NCBI RefSeq assembly: GCF_001426745.1
Contig: NZ_LMFI01000001.1
Location: 906,000-969,999, forward strand
Origin: Nocardioides sp. Root140
GTDB taxonomy: Bacteria > Actinomycetota > Actinomycetes > Propionibacteriales > Nocardioidaceae
Length of the DNA stretch: 64,000 nucleotides
Direction of reading: 5' to 3'
Position numbers and translations under genes: made by a program. The notes beneath the pieces were generated by a model. That model worked only from the letters and a program-made list of their open reading frames with translations. It did no database searches and was not told where the DNA came from. Every line of letters begins with the position of its first letter. Position 1 is the stretch's first letter. Positions 1 through 8,073 of this stretch are shown one piece after another.

Positions 1-1520
1 TCGGCCTCAAGGGCGGCGGCAAGGCCGAGGATGCGGCCGAAGGGGCGAGCGTCGAGGTCGGCGAGGGCGAGCTGACCATCTACGACAACCTGAACCGCAA
101 CGGCGAGACGGTCTGGAAGGACCTCTGCCGTGGCCCGCACCTGCCCACCACCAAGCGCATCCCGGCGTTCAAGCTGATGCGCAGTGCGGCGGCGTACTGG
201 CGCGGCGACGAGAAGAACAAGCAGCTCCAGCGCATCTACGGCACCGCCTGGGAGACCAAGGAGGCCCTCGAGGAGCACCTCCACCGCATCGAGGAGGCCG
301 AGCGCCGCGACCACCGCAAGCTCGGCCGCGAACTGGACCTGTTCAGCTTCCCCGACGAGATCGGGTCGGGCCTGCCGGTCTTCCACCCCAAGGGCGGCGT
401 GATCAAGCGCGCCATGGAGGACTACGTCCGCGAGCGGCACATCGAGGAGGGCTTCGACTACGTCGGTACGCCGCACATCGCCAAGGAGGAGCTGTTCCAC
501 ACCTCCGGGCACCTGCCCTACTACGGCGAGGGCATGTACCCGCCCCTCGACGTCGACGGCATGGACTACCGCCTCAAGGCGATGAACTGCCCGATGCACA
601 ACCTGATCTACCGCTCGCGGCAGCGTTCCTACCGTGAGCTGCCGCTGCGCCTGTTCGAGTTCGGCCACGTCTACCGGCACGAGAAGTCCGGCGTGATCCA
701 CGGCCTGACCCGCGTGCGCGGCTTCGCGCAGGACGACTCGCACTCGTACGTGACCCCCGAGCAGGCGCCCGACGAGGTGGCGCACCTGCTGAACTTCATG
801 TTGTCGCTCCTCCGCGACTTCGGGATCGACGACTTCTACCTGGAGCTGTCGACCCGAGACGCGTCGAAGGACAAGTTCATCGGCTCCGACGAGGACTGGG
901 CGATCGCCACCAAGGTCCTCGAGGAGGTGGCCACGGCCACCGGCCTGGAGCTGGTTCCCGACCCCGGCGGCGCGGCGTACTACGGCCCGAAGATCTCCGT
1001 GCAGGCGCGCGACGCGATCGGCCGCACCTGGCAGATGGGCACCGTCCAGTACGACTTCAACCAGCCGTCGGCCGACCGGTTCAACCTCGAGTACGTCGCC
1101 GCCGACGGCACGCGTCAGCAGCCGGTGATGATCCACTCGGCCAAGTTCGGCTCGATCGAGCGGTTCATGGGCGTGCTGGTCGAGCACTACGCCGGCGCGT
1201 TCCCGCCCTGGCTCGCGCCGGTGCAGGTGCAGGGCATCCCGATCGCGGAGCGCCACAACGACTATCTCCTCGAGGTGGCCCGCACCATGAAGGCGCAGGG
1301 ACTGCGCGCCGAGGTCGACCTGTCCGACGACCGGATGCAGAAGAAGATCCGCAACGCGCAGCTGCAGAAGGTGCCGTTCATGATGATTGCCGGCGACGCC
1401 GACGTGGAGGCCGGTGCGGTGTCGTTCCGCTACCGCGACGGCCGCCAGGACAACGGGGTGCCGTTGGCCGAGGCGATCGCCCGGGTGGCCGCCGCCGTCG
1501 AGTCACGCGAACAGGTCTGA
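1..1520 (+). CDS. thrS: Threonyl-tRNA synthetase (5' end cut off)
   Basis: Cytoplasmic class II aminoacyl-tRNA synthetase that charges tRNA-Thr with threonine. The frame is open from base 3 at the left edge, so 505 residues are visible and roughly the first 160 (TGS domain and part of the editing domain) lie outside the window. Visible landmarks are the editing-domain motif CRGPH (bases 126-140), the zinc cysteine in MNCPMH near base 588, the zinc histidine in DDSH, the motif 3 region GSIERFMG, and a C-terminal anticodon-binding domain. The ATG at 177 is internal, not the true start. The HIT gene begins 12 bases downstream, the usual actinobacterial arrangement, so the two are probably co-transcribed. 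Confidence 0.97.
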   Translation, partial: GLKGGGKAEDAAEGASVEVGEGELTIYDNLNRNGETVWKDLCRGPHLPTTKRIPAFKLMRSAAAYWRGDEKNKQLQRIYGTAWETKEALEEHLHRIEEAERRDHRKLGRELDLFSFPDEIGSGLPVFHPKGGVIKRAMEDYVRERHIEEGFDYVGTPHIAKEELFHTSGHLPYYGEGMYPPLDVDGMDYRLKAMNCPMHNLIYRSRQRSYRELPLRLFEFGHVYRHEKSGVIHGLTRVRGFAQDDSHSYVTPEQAPDEVAHLLNFMLSLLRDFGIDDFYLELSTRDASKDKFIGSDEDWAIATKVLEEVATATGLELVPDPGGAAYYGPKISVQARDAIGRTWQMGTVQYDFNQPSADRFNLEYVAADGTRQQPVMIHSAKFGSIERFMGVLVEHYAGAFPPWLAPVQVQGIPIAERHNDYLLEVARTMKAQGLRAEVDLSDDRMQKKIRNAQLQKVPFMMIAGDADVEAGAVSFRYRDGRQDNGVPLAEAIARVAAAVESREQV

Positions 1521-1532
1521 GGGGGCGCCGCG

Positions 1533-2066
1533 GTGGCGTCGGAAGGGTTCCACCAGCAGGGGCCGGGGGAGCAGGACGGCCTGGAACGGATCTGGACCCC
1601 CCACCGGATGGCCTACGTCCGCACGGCGACGGAGGGTGACGGCTGCCCGTTCTGCTCGATCCCGGGACTGTCCGACGAGGAGTCCCTGGTGGTCGCCCGG
1701 GGTGAGCAGGCGTACGCCGTCCTCAATCTGCATCCCTACAACCCGGGTCACCTGATGGTGGTTCCCTACCGGCACGTGGCCGGGCTCGAGGAGCTGACCG
1801 AACCGGAGTCCTCCGAGCTGATGGCCCTCACCCAGCGGGCCATCCGGGTGATCAGGGGCGTCAGCAACCCGCACGCCTTCAACGTCGGGCTCAACCTGGG
1901 CGGCCCGGCCGGCGGTTCCTTGGCCGACCACCTGCACCAGCACGTCGTACCCCGCTGGTCGGGCGACTCCAACTTCATCACCGTCGTCGGTGGCACCAAG
2001 ACCCTTCCGCAGCTCCTCCAGGACACCCGACGTCTGCTGGCCGAGGCGTGGGCCAGAGCCGAATGA
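1533..2066 (+). CDS. HIT family hydrolase / AP4A phosphorylase-like
   Basis: Histidine-triad nucleotide-binding protein of 177 aa, closest in layout to mycobacterial Rv2613c, which phosphorolyses diadenosine tetraphosphate. The triad HLHQHVVP near the C-terminus supplies the nucleophilic histidine. The conserved segment NPGHLMVVPYRHV and the N-terminal stretch LERIWTPHRMAYV also fit that subfamily. The GTG start at 1533 is chosen because it keeps the conserved WTPHRM region well inside the protein. It lies 12 bases after thrS and overlaps the next gene by ATGA. The exact substrate is inferred from family resemblance only. Confidence 0.9.
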   Translation: MASEGFHQQGPGEQDGLERIWTPHRMAYVRTATEGDGCPFCSIPGLSDEESLVVARGEQAYAVLNLHPYNPGHLMVVPYRHVAGLEELTEPESSELMALTQRAIRVIRGVSNPHAFNVGLNLGGPAGGSLADHLHQHVVPRWSGDSNFITVVGGTKTLPQLLQDTRRLLAEAWARAE

Positions 2067-2824
2067 CGGTCCCGGACGCGGAACTCGCCGGCCGGCTCGT
2101 GCGTGAGGCCGGGCAACTGGCCGCGCGCATGCGGTCCGACGGTCTCGGCTCGCAGCAGAAGACGAACGTGGCCGACATCGTCACGGCCGCCGACCACGCC
2201 GCCGAGGCCCTGATCGTCCGCGCCCTTCGTGAGGCCCGCCCCGACGACTCGATCGTGGGGGAGGAGGGCACCGACCACGTCGGTACGTCCGGTCGCACGT
2301 GGGTGATCGACCCTGTGGACGGCACCTACAACTTCTTCCGCGGCATGGACTGGTGGTGCTCCGCCGTGGCCTTGACGGACCGCGACGACGTGCTGCTCGG
2401 CGCGGTCCACCACCCGGCGCGTGACGAGGTGTACGTCGGCGGGCCGGACCTCCCGTCGACTCGCAACGGGGAGCTGCTTCCCCGGATCGAGGACAGGCCG
2501 CTGGCGGAGTCGTGCGCCTCGACGTACCTGCATCCCCCGTTCTACGCCGGCGAGGTCGGCGCCGCCTTCACGCGGGCGGTCGACGGCGCCGCGACGCTGC
2601 GGATGCTCGGCTCCGGGACGATGGACCACCTGGCCGTGGCCAGGGGGCAGATGGACGTGCTCTTCCAGCACTCGGTGCCGGAATGGGACTGGTTGCCCGG
2701 CTCTGCGATCGTGCGGGGTGTGGGCGGCGCCGCCCGCCGTACGACGGCAGCAGGAGTGGTCTGGTCCGTGGCCGGGGTGCCCACTGCCGTCGACGAGGTG
2801 TGCGCGGCTCTCGACGCGGGTTGA
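2063..2824 (+). CDS. Inositol monophosphatase family protein
   Basis: Metal-dependent sugar-phosphate phosphatase of 253 aa (inositol monophosphatase / histidinol-phosphatase superfamily). It shows the metal-binding glutamate in GEEG, the signature IDPVDGTYNFFRG, and a C-terminal EWDWLPGS block matching the WD motif that supplies the third metal ligand. The ATG at 2063 overlaps the stop of the HIT gene (ATGA), so it is preferred over the upstream GTG at 2048. Its place beside a phosphatidylinositol-phosphate synthase locus makes an inositol phosphate substrate attractive. Histidinol phosphate or fructose bisphosphate cannot be excluded from the sequence. Confidence 0.9.
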   Translation: MTVPDAELAGRLVREAGQLAARMRSDGLGSQQKTNVADIVTAADHAAEALIVRALREARPDDSIVGEEGTDHVGTSGRTWVIDPVDGTYNFFRGMDWWCSAVALTDRDDVLLGAVHHPARDEVYVGGPDLPSTRNGELLPRIEDRPLAESCASTYLHPPFYAGEVGAAFTRAVDGAATLRMLGSGTMDHLAVARGQMDVLFQHSVPEWDWLPGSAIVRGVGGAARRTTAAGVVWSVAGVPTAVDEVCAALDAG

Positions 2825-2834
2825 CCTGTCGGGA

Positions 2835-3620
2835 TCAGAACGGGACCGACGTGGTCAGGAGCCCCGTGCCGATGGCCCTGCCTGAGAGGATGCGGCAGAA
2901 CTCGACGGCATCCATCGCGATCGTGTCGGTGCCGGAACGCAGCTCGTCGGACGTCCACTGACCCCCCGCTGGGCCGGTGAGTTCGAGGTGGTAGGCCTGC
3001 CCGTGCCGTTCTGCCCACTCGCGCACCACGTCGTCGACGATCACACCGTCATGCTCGGGCGTGAGCTCGAGTGCGTGGCCGGTGGCCCGGGCCAGGTCGA
3101 TCCGGTGCATCCACGGGTCGCGGGTGAGGATGGTGCCCATCAGGTAGCCCACCGTCCAGTACTCGGGGTGGCCGTCGACCTGCTCCGGCTCGGGCAGCTT
3201 CATGCGGCCTCCGGCGATGGCCAGCAGTCGGCGGCCCCGGACGGCCCTGCGGCCGATCCTCTCGGCCTCTGCGACGAGCTCGGCCGGACCGCGGTCGGCG
3301 CGCTCGTCGACCTGGACCTGGGTCAGGGAGTCGATCATCTGGCCACCGCGCGTGGCGTGCACCTTCTTGGCAGCCTTCTGCTGACGGGCGACTTCCATCG
3401 GGCTGGTGACCATGCTCGCCATCCCGAGAAGGTGCGAGGCGAGTTGTCGCACATCCCATTCGGCGCAGTCCGTGCGCAGGCTCCAGTCGTCGGGCCGCAG
3501 CTCGGCGAGCATTGCGGACATGCGGTCGTACTCGGTGGCGGCCAGCTGCATCGCCGTGTGACGGGGCAGCTGTGAGCGCCGTGGGGCGCGTGTGGGGGCA
3601 AGGGGGGCCGCGTGGTTCAT
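2835..3620 (-). CDS. Maleylpyruvate isomerase / mycothiol-dependent (DinB-like) family protein
   Basis: A 261-aa protein of the MDMPI / DinB four-helix superfamily, whose characterised members use mycothiol with a metal held by three histidines. The family pattern is visible: WDVRQLASHLLGM near residues 55-70 and MHRIDLARATG around residue 180. The ATG at 3620 is chosen because it overlaps the stop of the upstream tetR gene (ATGA on the minus strand), so the two are translationally coupled. The longer frame to 3683 would run into tetR. Coupling suggests the TetR protein regulates this gene. The thiol-dependent substrate is unknown. Confidence 0.8.
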   Translation of the reverse strand: MNHAAPLAPTRAPRRSQLPRHTAMQLAATEYDRMSAMLAELRPDDWSLRTDCAEWDVRQLASHLLGMASMVTSPMEVARQQKAAKKVHATRGGQMIDSLTQVQVDERADRGPAELVAEAERIGRRAVRGRRLLAIAGGRMKLPEPEQVDGHPEYWTVGYLMGTILTRDPWMHRIDLARATGHALELTPEHDGVIVDDVVREWAERHGQAYHLELTGPAGGQWTSDELRSGTDTIAMDAVEFCRILSGRAIGTGLLTTSVPF

Positions 3621-4249
3621 GGGGCGGACTTTCTCGAGGGAGGAGCGGGATCTTCGGCGGGAAGGCCGACGGCATCGGCCCACATGTCGATCGCGCGGTC
3701 GAGGAGCCCGGCGTACCTGTCGCCACCGGGGTCGTTGGCGTGGTGCTGGTTGATCAGACCACCGATCAGGGCGATCAGGATCGCGAAGTCGTCCTCCGAG
3801 GTGACTCCGAGCTCGCGGACGTTTGCGGCCGCGCGCTCGAGAACGCGTACGGCGGGGGCGTAGGACTCAGGGCTCGGTTCGAACCCCGGGATGACCCGCT
3901 GGTTCATCAACTGGTGGCGCGGGAGGTCGTCGACGGCGAAGTCGAAGAAATGGCGCCCGTACTGCTTGGCGGCGGCGCGGGGGTGCTCGGGCAGCGCGTC
4001 TTCCAAGGCCAGCACCGACGACTCGTACTCGCTCCATGCCTGACCGAACATGGCGTCGTAGATCGCGTTCTTCGAGGCGAAGTGGGAGTAGAGCGACGGT
4101 GCTCGCATCCCGACGCGAGCAGCGACGTCGCGCAGGGTCAGCTCGGCGAGACCCGACTCGCGGGCGATCGCCCATGCGGCTTCGACGATCTCGCGCCGCG
4201 TCGCCTCGCGACGTTCGGCGTTCCTATCGCGGTTAGGCGCATCTAACAT
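3617..4249 (-). CDS. TetR family transcriptional regulator
   Basis: A 210-aa DNA-binding repressor-type protein. The N-terminal helix-turn-helix reads LTLRDVAARVGMRAPSLYSHF, followed by an alpha-helical ligand domain. The ATG at 4249 is chosen because the TetR domain starts a few residues later and the upstream frame is low-quality. The second codon is TTA, a rare leucine codon in GC-rich actinobacteria. A triple repeat of GTTAG/CTAAC sits directly on the start region (see 4232-4285), which points to autoregulation. It is coupled by ATGA to the downstream isomerase-like gene and probably controls it. The ligand is not predictable. Confidence 0.9.
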   Translation of the reverse strand: MLDAPNRDRNAERREATRREIVEAAWAIARESGLAELTLRDVAARVGMRAPSLYSHFASKNAIYDAMFGQAWSEYESSVLALEDALPEHPRAAAKQYGRHFFDFAVDDLPRHQLMNQRVIPGFEPSPESYAPAVRVLERAAANVRELGVTSEDDFAILIALIGGLINQHHANDPGGDRYAGLLDRAIDMWADAVGLPAEDPAPPSRKSAP

Positions 4250-4285
4250 AGTTAGGAGAGTGCGCCGGGATCGCCTCCGTGTCAA
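4232..4285 (-). promoter_or_regulatory. Promoter and candidate TetR operator, leaderless start
   Basis: On the minus strand a perfect TTGACA (-35) lies at 4285-4280, and 17 bases later a weak -10 (CACTCT, 4262-4257) puts transcription start at about the ATG itself. Three five-base arms alternate across this site: GTTAG (4232-4236), CTAAC (4243-4247) and GTTAG (4251-4255), giving two overlapping inverted repeats. No Shine-Dalgarno sequence precedes the ATG. The layout is what a self-repressing, leaderless tetR gene would have. It is inferred from sequence only. Confidence 0.55.
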
Positions 4286-4313
4286 GGGGCGGGCCGACCC
4301 CGGATGCCACGTT

Positions 4314-4342
4314 GGCTGCGGGCCCGCCTCGAGCCCGCAGCC
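4314..4342 (-). terminator. Hairpin downstream of the CEOS-like gene
   Basis: A perfect 10-bp inverted repeat (GGCTGCGGGC at 4314-4323, GCCCGCAGCC at 4333-4342) with a 9-base loop lies 14 bases past the end of the minus-strand gene at 4356. There is no T-run, which is common for terminators in GC-rich actinobacteria. It would also shield the tetR promoter from read-through. Confidence 0.55.
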
Positions 4343-4355
4343 ACCGCTGGTCCAC

Positions 4356-5504
4356 TCAGCTGATGAGGACTCCTGCATCGGTGCGGCCCTGGAACGCCAG
4401 GATCGCCGGGTTCACGATCTGCCCGTCCTGGATCTCGATCGACCGCCGGATGGTCTCGTCGGCGGCCCAGGCCTCGGGTCCGGCCAGGACCGTGGGCACG
4501 AACGGCAGCAGCGCCTCACTGTTCTCCCATGTGGCCGAGCTCCAGAGGTACGACGGGGTGTGGTCGACCGCGTAGTAGCCGATGTGGTTGCCCACGTTGA
4601 ACATCGGGTCGTCGAAGGTGGTCGGCCTGGCCCAGCTGAAGCCCATCTCCTCGTCGCACGAGACGTCGACGATCAGGCTGCCGGGCCGGAACGCGTCGAG
4701 GTCCTCGGTGCGCAGGTAGGTCAGCGGCGCCGCGGTGTCCTGCAGCGTGCAGTTGACGACGATGTCGCTCTCCGCGAGGAACGGCGCCAGCGGCACCTTG
4801 CCGGCGTCGGTGAAGACCTGGCTGAGGGCCGGCGCTTCCGGGTCGTGCTCGAAGCGGTGGATGCGCACCGAGTGGATCGGTGACGCCACGGCGGCCACGT
4901 CACGGATGGTCAGCACCCGGACGTCGTGGATGCCGCTCGCACTCAGGGCGGTCACCGCGCCACGAGCGGTGGCGCCGAACCCGATCACCACGGCGGTGAG
5001 CTTGCGTCCGTAGCTGCCGGTGATGCCGCCCAGCGTCAGGGCGTGGATCACCGAGCAGTAGCCGGCCAGCTCGTTGTTCTTGTGGAAGACGTGCAGGCCG
5101 ACGGTGCCGTCGCGGGTCCAGTGGTTCATCGCCTCGAACGCGACCAGGGTCAGCTTCCGGTCGATCGCCGCCTGGGTGAGCGCGGTGTCCTGCACGCAGT
5201 GCGGCCAGCCCCACAGGACCTGGCCGTCGTGCAGGGCCTCGACGTCTGCCAGCTGCGGCTTCGGGAGAAGGACGACGTCGGAGGTGGCGAGCAGCTCCTC
5301 ACGCGTGGCGAACCCGGCCACCTGGTCGGCCAACGAGGCGTCGGTGTGGCCGAAGCGTTCGCCGTACCCGTGCTCGAGGGTGATGCGGGCGCGCACCTCC
5401 GGGGCGAGGCGCCGGAAGTGCTCGGGGTGGATCGGCAGTCGCCGCTCGTTCTCCTTGGCGGAGGTCGCGACGACACCCAGGCTCAGGGCCTGTGGCGCAG
5501 TCAC
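4356..5504 (-). CDS. N5-(carboxyethyl)ornithine synthase-like, alanine dehydrogenase/PNT family
   Basis: A 382-aa NAD(P)-dependent enzyme of the alanine dehydrogenase / transhydrogenase fold, most like N5-(carboxyethyl)ornithine synthase, which joins pyruvate to the side-chain amine of ornithine. Shared features are the N-terminal SAKENERRLPIHP block, LLPKPQ, the WGWPHCVQ segment and a Rossmann motif in VVIGFGATARG. The start is the GTG at 5504, because it overlaps the stop of the small gene upstream (GTGA) and opens directly into the conserved N-terminus. The much longer open frame upstream runs antisense to pgsA and is not coding. Lysine or another amino acid could be the real substrate. 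Confidence 0.75.
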   Translation of the reverse strand: MTAPQALSLGVVATSAKENERRLPIHPEHFRRLAPEVRARITLEHGYGERFGHTDASLADQVAGFATREELLATSDVVLLPKPQLADVEALHDGQVLWGWPHCVQDTALTQAAIDRKLTLVAFEAMNHWTRDGTVGLHVFHKNNELAGYCSVIHALTLGGITGSYGRKLTAVVIGFGATARGAVTALSASGIHDVRVLTIRDVAAVASPIHSVRIHRFEHDPEAPALSQVFTDAGKVPLAPFLAESDIVVNCTLQDTAAPLTYLRTEDLDAFRPGSLIVDVSCDEEMGFSWARPTTFDDPMFNVGNHIGYYAVDHTPSYLWSSATWENSEALLPFVPTVLAGPEAWAADETIRRSIEIQDGQIVNPAILAFQGRTDAGVLIS

Positions 5505-5632
5505 CGTTTCTTTTCGGCGAGCTTGTGCATGTCGGAGGCGGCGGCGGTCTTTGCGTGCTTGTCGGCCCGCTTCTCCTTGATGGACTTTGCGGACTTCTTG
5601 GACATTCCTTGCCGTGGCGACTTGTCGGCCAT
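5501..5632 (-). CDS. Small lysine-rich protein (43 aa)
   Basis: A 43-residue, strongly basic protein. It starts ADKSPRQGMSKKSAKSI and ends in HKLAEKKR, with about 11 lysines and 4 arginines and no hydrophobic segment. The ATG at 5632 has an AGGGAG ribosome binding site at the right spacing, and its TGA overlaps the GTG of the carboxyethylornithine-synthase-like gene, so the two are translationally coupled. Similar short basic proteins are scattered through actinobacterial genomes as hypotheticals. Its role is unknown; nucleic-acid binding would fit its charge, but nothing proves it. It is too short for most gene callers. Confidence 0.6.
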   Translation of the reverse strand: MADKSPRQGMSKKSAKSIKEKRADKHAKTAAASDMHKLAEKKR

Positions 5633-5726
5633 GGTGGCTCCCTGATTGAAAGCCTGGTTGGCTCCGTGCCCTCCACGCTACGCCGACGCTGCAACCCCGC
5701 CGGTGGGGCGATACCCTGCACCCGCC

Positions 5727-6344
5727 ATGTTGGAGAGATTTCGCGCGTTCTGGACCAAGTTGCTCAACCCCATTGCGAGGTTGTTCATCAAGCTCGGCAT
5801 CAGTGCCGACGCGGTGACCTTCGTCGGCACTCTCGGGGTCTGCACCGGCGCCCTGGTGTTCTTCCCCCAGGGCAAGCTGCTGACCGGGGTGCTGTTCATC
5901 ACCGCGTTCGTCTTCAGCGACCTCATCGACGGCCACATGGCGCGGGTCACCGGGAAGACGAACCGCTTCGGTGCCTTCCTCGACTCGACCCTCGACCGCA
6001 TCGGGGACGGCGCGATCTTCGGAGGCCTGGTGCTCTACTACGCCGGCCCCGGTGACAGCCGCCTCTACCTGGTGCTCTCCCTGTTGTGCCTGGTGATGGG
6101 TTCGGTGACGTCGTACGCCCGGGCCAAGGCCGAGGGCATGGGCTTCCATGCCAAGGTCGGCATCGCGGAGCGCTCCGACCGGCTGGTCTCGATCCTCGTG
6201 ATGACCGGCTTCAGCGCGATCTTCGACCTGCCCATCCTGATGGAGGTCACCCTCTGGGCGCTGGCCGTGGCCAGCACCGTCACCGTCTTCCAGCGGGTCT
6301 GGACCGTCCGCCAGCAGGCGTACGCCGAGGCCGCGAACTCCTGA
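5727..6344 (+). CDS. pgsA: Phosphatidylinositol phosphate synthase (CDP-alcohol phosphatidyltransferase)
   Basis: Integral membrane enzyme of 205 aa that transfers the phosphatidyl group of CDP-diacylglycerol to inositol 1-phosphate, the actinobacterial route to phosphatidylinositol. The CDP-alcohol signature is complete: DLIDGHMAR followed by FGAFLDSTLDR supplies all four metal-binding aspartates. Four to six membrane helices are evident. The ATG at 5727 is chosen because the family starts a few residues before LLNPIARL. A TACCCT element at 5713-5718 and no ribosome binding site suggest a leaderless transcript. The acyltransferase and mannosyltransferase genes that follow pgsA in mycobacteria are absent here. 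The inositol-phosphate substrate is assigned from genome context. Confidence 0.9.
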   Translation: MLERFRAFWTKLLNPIARLFIKLGISADAVTFVGTLGVCTGALVFFPQGKLLTGVLFITAFVFSDLIDGHMARVTGKTNRFGAFLDSTLDRIGDGAIFGGLVLYYAGPGDSRLYLVLSLLCLVMGSVTSYARAKAEGMGFHAKVGIAERSDRLVSILVMTGFSAIFDLPILMEVTLWALAVASTVTVFQRVWTVRQQAYAEAANS

Positions 6345-6362
6345 TCCCACCACCGCGGAAGC

Positions 6363-6385
6363 CGGCCGGTCGACGGGGCCGGCCG
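6363..6385 (+). terminator. GC-rich hairpin after pgsA
   Basis: Inverted repeat CGGCCGG (6363-6369) and CCGGCCG (6379-6385) with a 9-base loop, 18 bases after the pgsA stop and ahead of the pdxS promoter. It has no T-run. It is a plausible terminator isolating pgsA from pdxS, but GC-rich repeats of this size also arise by chance. Confidence 0.4.
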
Positions 6386-6400
6386 TACCACCGGCCCGGG

Positions 6401-6437
6401 TGAACTGAACGGTGTACAGGCGACTAGGCTGGAGCCA
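6401..6437 (+). promoter_or_regulatory. pdxS promoter, leaderless
   Basis: A TAGGCT -10 element (6425-6430) lies six bases before the ATG at 6437, and a TGAACT element sits 18 bases further upstream (6401-6406). This spacing places the start of transcription at the start codon. A tandem TGAACTGAAC and a TGTACA palindrome also lie here; their role is unknown. Confidence 0.5.
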
Positions 6438-7366
6438 TGGCAACTGATTCCCCCGAAACCACCGTCGTCCCCGCGCAGCAGGCGCAGGCGACGGGCACGT
6501 CCGGCGTCAAGCGCGGCATGGCCGAGATGCTCAAGGGCGGCGTGATCATGGACGTCGTCAACGCCGAGCAGGCCAAGATCGCCGAGGACGCCGGCGCCGT
6601 GGCGGTGATGGCGCTCGAGCGCGTTCCCGCCGACATCCGCGCCCAGGGCGGCGTGTCGCGGATGAGCGACCCCGACATGATCGACTCCATCATTGCCGCC
6701 GTCTCGATCCCGGTGATGGCCAAGGCCCGCATCGGTCACTTCGCCGAGGCACAGATCCTGCAGTCCCTCGGTGTCGACTACATCGACGAGTCCGAGGTGC
6801 TCACCCCGGCCGACTACGCCAACCACATCGACAAGTGGACCTTCACGGTCCCCTTCGTCTGCGGTGCGACCAACCTCGGTGAGGCGCTGCGCCGCATCAC
6901 CGAGGGTGCGGCGATGATCCGCTCCAAGGGCGAGGCCGGCACCGGCGACGTCTCCAACGCGGTCACCCACATGCGCACGATCAACGGGGAGATCCGCCGG
7001 CTCGGCGCGCTCAGCGCCGACGAGCTCTACGTCGCCGCGAAGGAGCTGCAGGCACCCTACGAGCTGGTCAAGGAGGTTGCCGCCCACGGCAAGCTCCCGG
7101 TCGTGCTGTTCACCGCGGGTGGCATCGCCACTCCGGCCGACGCGGCGATGATGATGCAGCTCGGCGCCGAGGGCGTGTTCGTCGGCTCGGGCATCTTCAA
7201 GTCCGGCAACCCGGCCCAACGCGCCGAGGCGATCGTCAAGGCCACCACCTTCTACGACGACCCCGACGTGGTCGCCAAGGTCTCCCGCGGTCTCGGCGAG
7301 GCGATGGTCGGCATCAACGTCGAGGACATCCCGCAGCCACACCGCCTCGCCGAGCGCGGCTGGTGA
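6437..7366 (+). CDS. pdxS: Pyridoxal 5'-phosphate synthase lyase subunit
   Basis: Synthase half of the two-subunit vitamin B6 pathway. It condenses ribose 5-phosphate and glyceraldehyde 3-phosphate with ammonia from PdxT to give pyridoxal phosphate directly. The 309-aa TIM barrel carries the hallmark blocks [25 protein letters not shown] (schiff-base lysine at residue 96), [10 protein letters not shown] and [14 protein letters not shown]. The ATG at 6437 is preceded by a -10 element only, so the transcript is probably leaderless. Its partner pdxT, normally close by, is 7.4 kb away at 14823 with an unrelated block in between, so the two subunits are transcribed separately here. Confidence 0.97.
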   Translation: MATDSPETTVVPAQQAQATGTSGVKRGMAEMLKGGVIMDVVNAEQAKIAEDAGAVAVMALERVPADIRAQGGVSRMSDPDMIDSIIAAVSIPVMAKARIGHFAEAQILQSLGVDYIDESEVLTPADYANHIDKWTFTVPFVCGATNLGEALRRITEGAAMIRSKGEAGTGDVSNAVTHMRTINGEIRRLGALSADELYVAAKELQAPYELVKEVAAHGKLPVVLFTAGGIATPADAAMMMQLGAEGVFVGSGIFKSGNPAQRAEAIVKATTFYDDPDVVAKVSRGLGEAMVGINVEDIPQPHRLAERGW

Positions 7367-7379
7367 CCTGCCGCATCAC

Positions 7380-7943
7380 ATGGTGACTCGAGGAGCCCGG
7401 CGTACGCCCGAGGAGGAGTTGGTCGACTTCGCCCGCCTCCAGGTGCGTGCCGGGCTCCTGTCATCTCCCGACATGCTGGCCGAGGTCGTGCAGGCGATCG
7501 ACGCAGAGATGCCCGGCACCGACGCGACCATCCTGGCCCGGGCCTGGCTGGCCAAGGCGGGAGCCGACCTGCGCTCGGAGTCGGGCGCCTGGCCCGAGAC
7601 GACGGACTTCGACCGGCTCCAGGCCGTCTTCGCCGAGTGCGCGTCGCACGGCGTACGCGTTCTGCAGGGCGTGGCCGACCACTGGGCGGCAAAGGCAGAG
7701 CTCGAGCGTGACGGAGCGAGCCTGCGCGGCATCTTGTGGTTCACACCCCCCGACGTCTGGCACGCCATCGACGAGGGCATGCTCGAGGTCAACCTCTGGC
7801 ACGCCTCCACGGCCAACGCGGCACCTGGTGACCACCTGCTCGACGCAGTCCTCTCCTGCTTCTCACGCCACGGACTGACTGCCAGGTTCGACGAGGGCCG
7901 CATCGAGGTCACCGCGTTCTGGCAACGCCGCCCCGCCCCATGA
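7380..7943 (+). CDS. Conserved hypothetical protein (DUF6891-like)
   Basis: A 187-aa acidic, soluble protein without signal peptide or membrane segment. Its C-terminal half, with GILWFTPPDVWHAIDEGML and ending FDEGRIEVTAFWQRR, resembles small uncharacterised actinobacterial proteins that I associate with DUF6891; this match is from memory and uncertain. It begins 13 bases after pdxS and has the same codon bias, so it is likely expressed from the pdxS promoter. No catalytic residues can be named. Confidence 0.6.
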   Translation: MVTRGARRTPEEELVDFARLQVRAGLLSSPDMLAEVVQAIDAEMPGTDATILARAWLAKAGADLRSESGAWPETTDFDRLQAVFAECASHGVRVLQGVADHWAAKAELERDGASLRGILWFTPPDVWHAIDEGMLEVNLWHASTANAAPGDHLLDAVLSCFSRHGLTARFDEGRIEVTAFWQRRPAP

Positions 7944-8018
7944 ATGACTAGGCACCATGGCCCGATATGACTATTTCTGCGAGTCTGGCGTCAGGAGGGG
8001 TCTAGACCACCGTTGAGT

Positions 8019-8056
8019 AGTCGTGACAGGGGACTGTACTTCCCTGCACTACGACT
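8019..8056 (+). promoter_or_regulatory. Leader stem-loop before the SipW-type operon
   Basis: An imperfect inverted repeat: AGTCGT (8019-8024) pairs with ACGACT (8051-8056), and inside it CAGGGGA (8027-8033) pairs with TTCCCTG (8040-8046) around a six-base loop, with one G-T pair. It ends 17 bases before the ATG of the first operon gene. A candidate promoter (TTGAGT at 8013, TGTACT at 8035) overlaps it, so the repeat may be an operator at the DNA level or a 5' leader hairpin. Confidence 0.45.
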
Positions 8057-8073
8057 GATGACAGGGAGCAGAA

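Noticed and set aside
6401..6418. TGAACTGAAC and TGTACA upstream of pdxS as a PdxR/MocR binding site
   Set aside because: The sequence does not match a PdxR site I can name, no MocR-type regulator gene is adjacent, and short repeats of this size are expected by chance.
5505..6443. N-terminal 313 codons of the open frame that runs into the carboxyethylornithine-synthase-like gene
   Set aside because: This part is antisense to pgsA and low in domain-like content. The conserved protein starts at the GTG at 5504, which overlaps the small basic gene.
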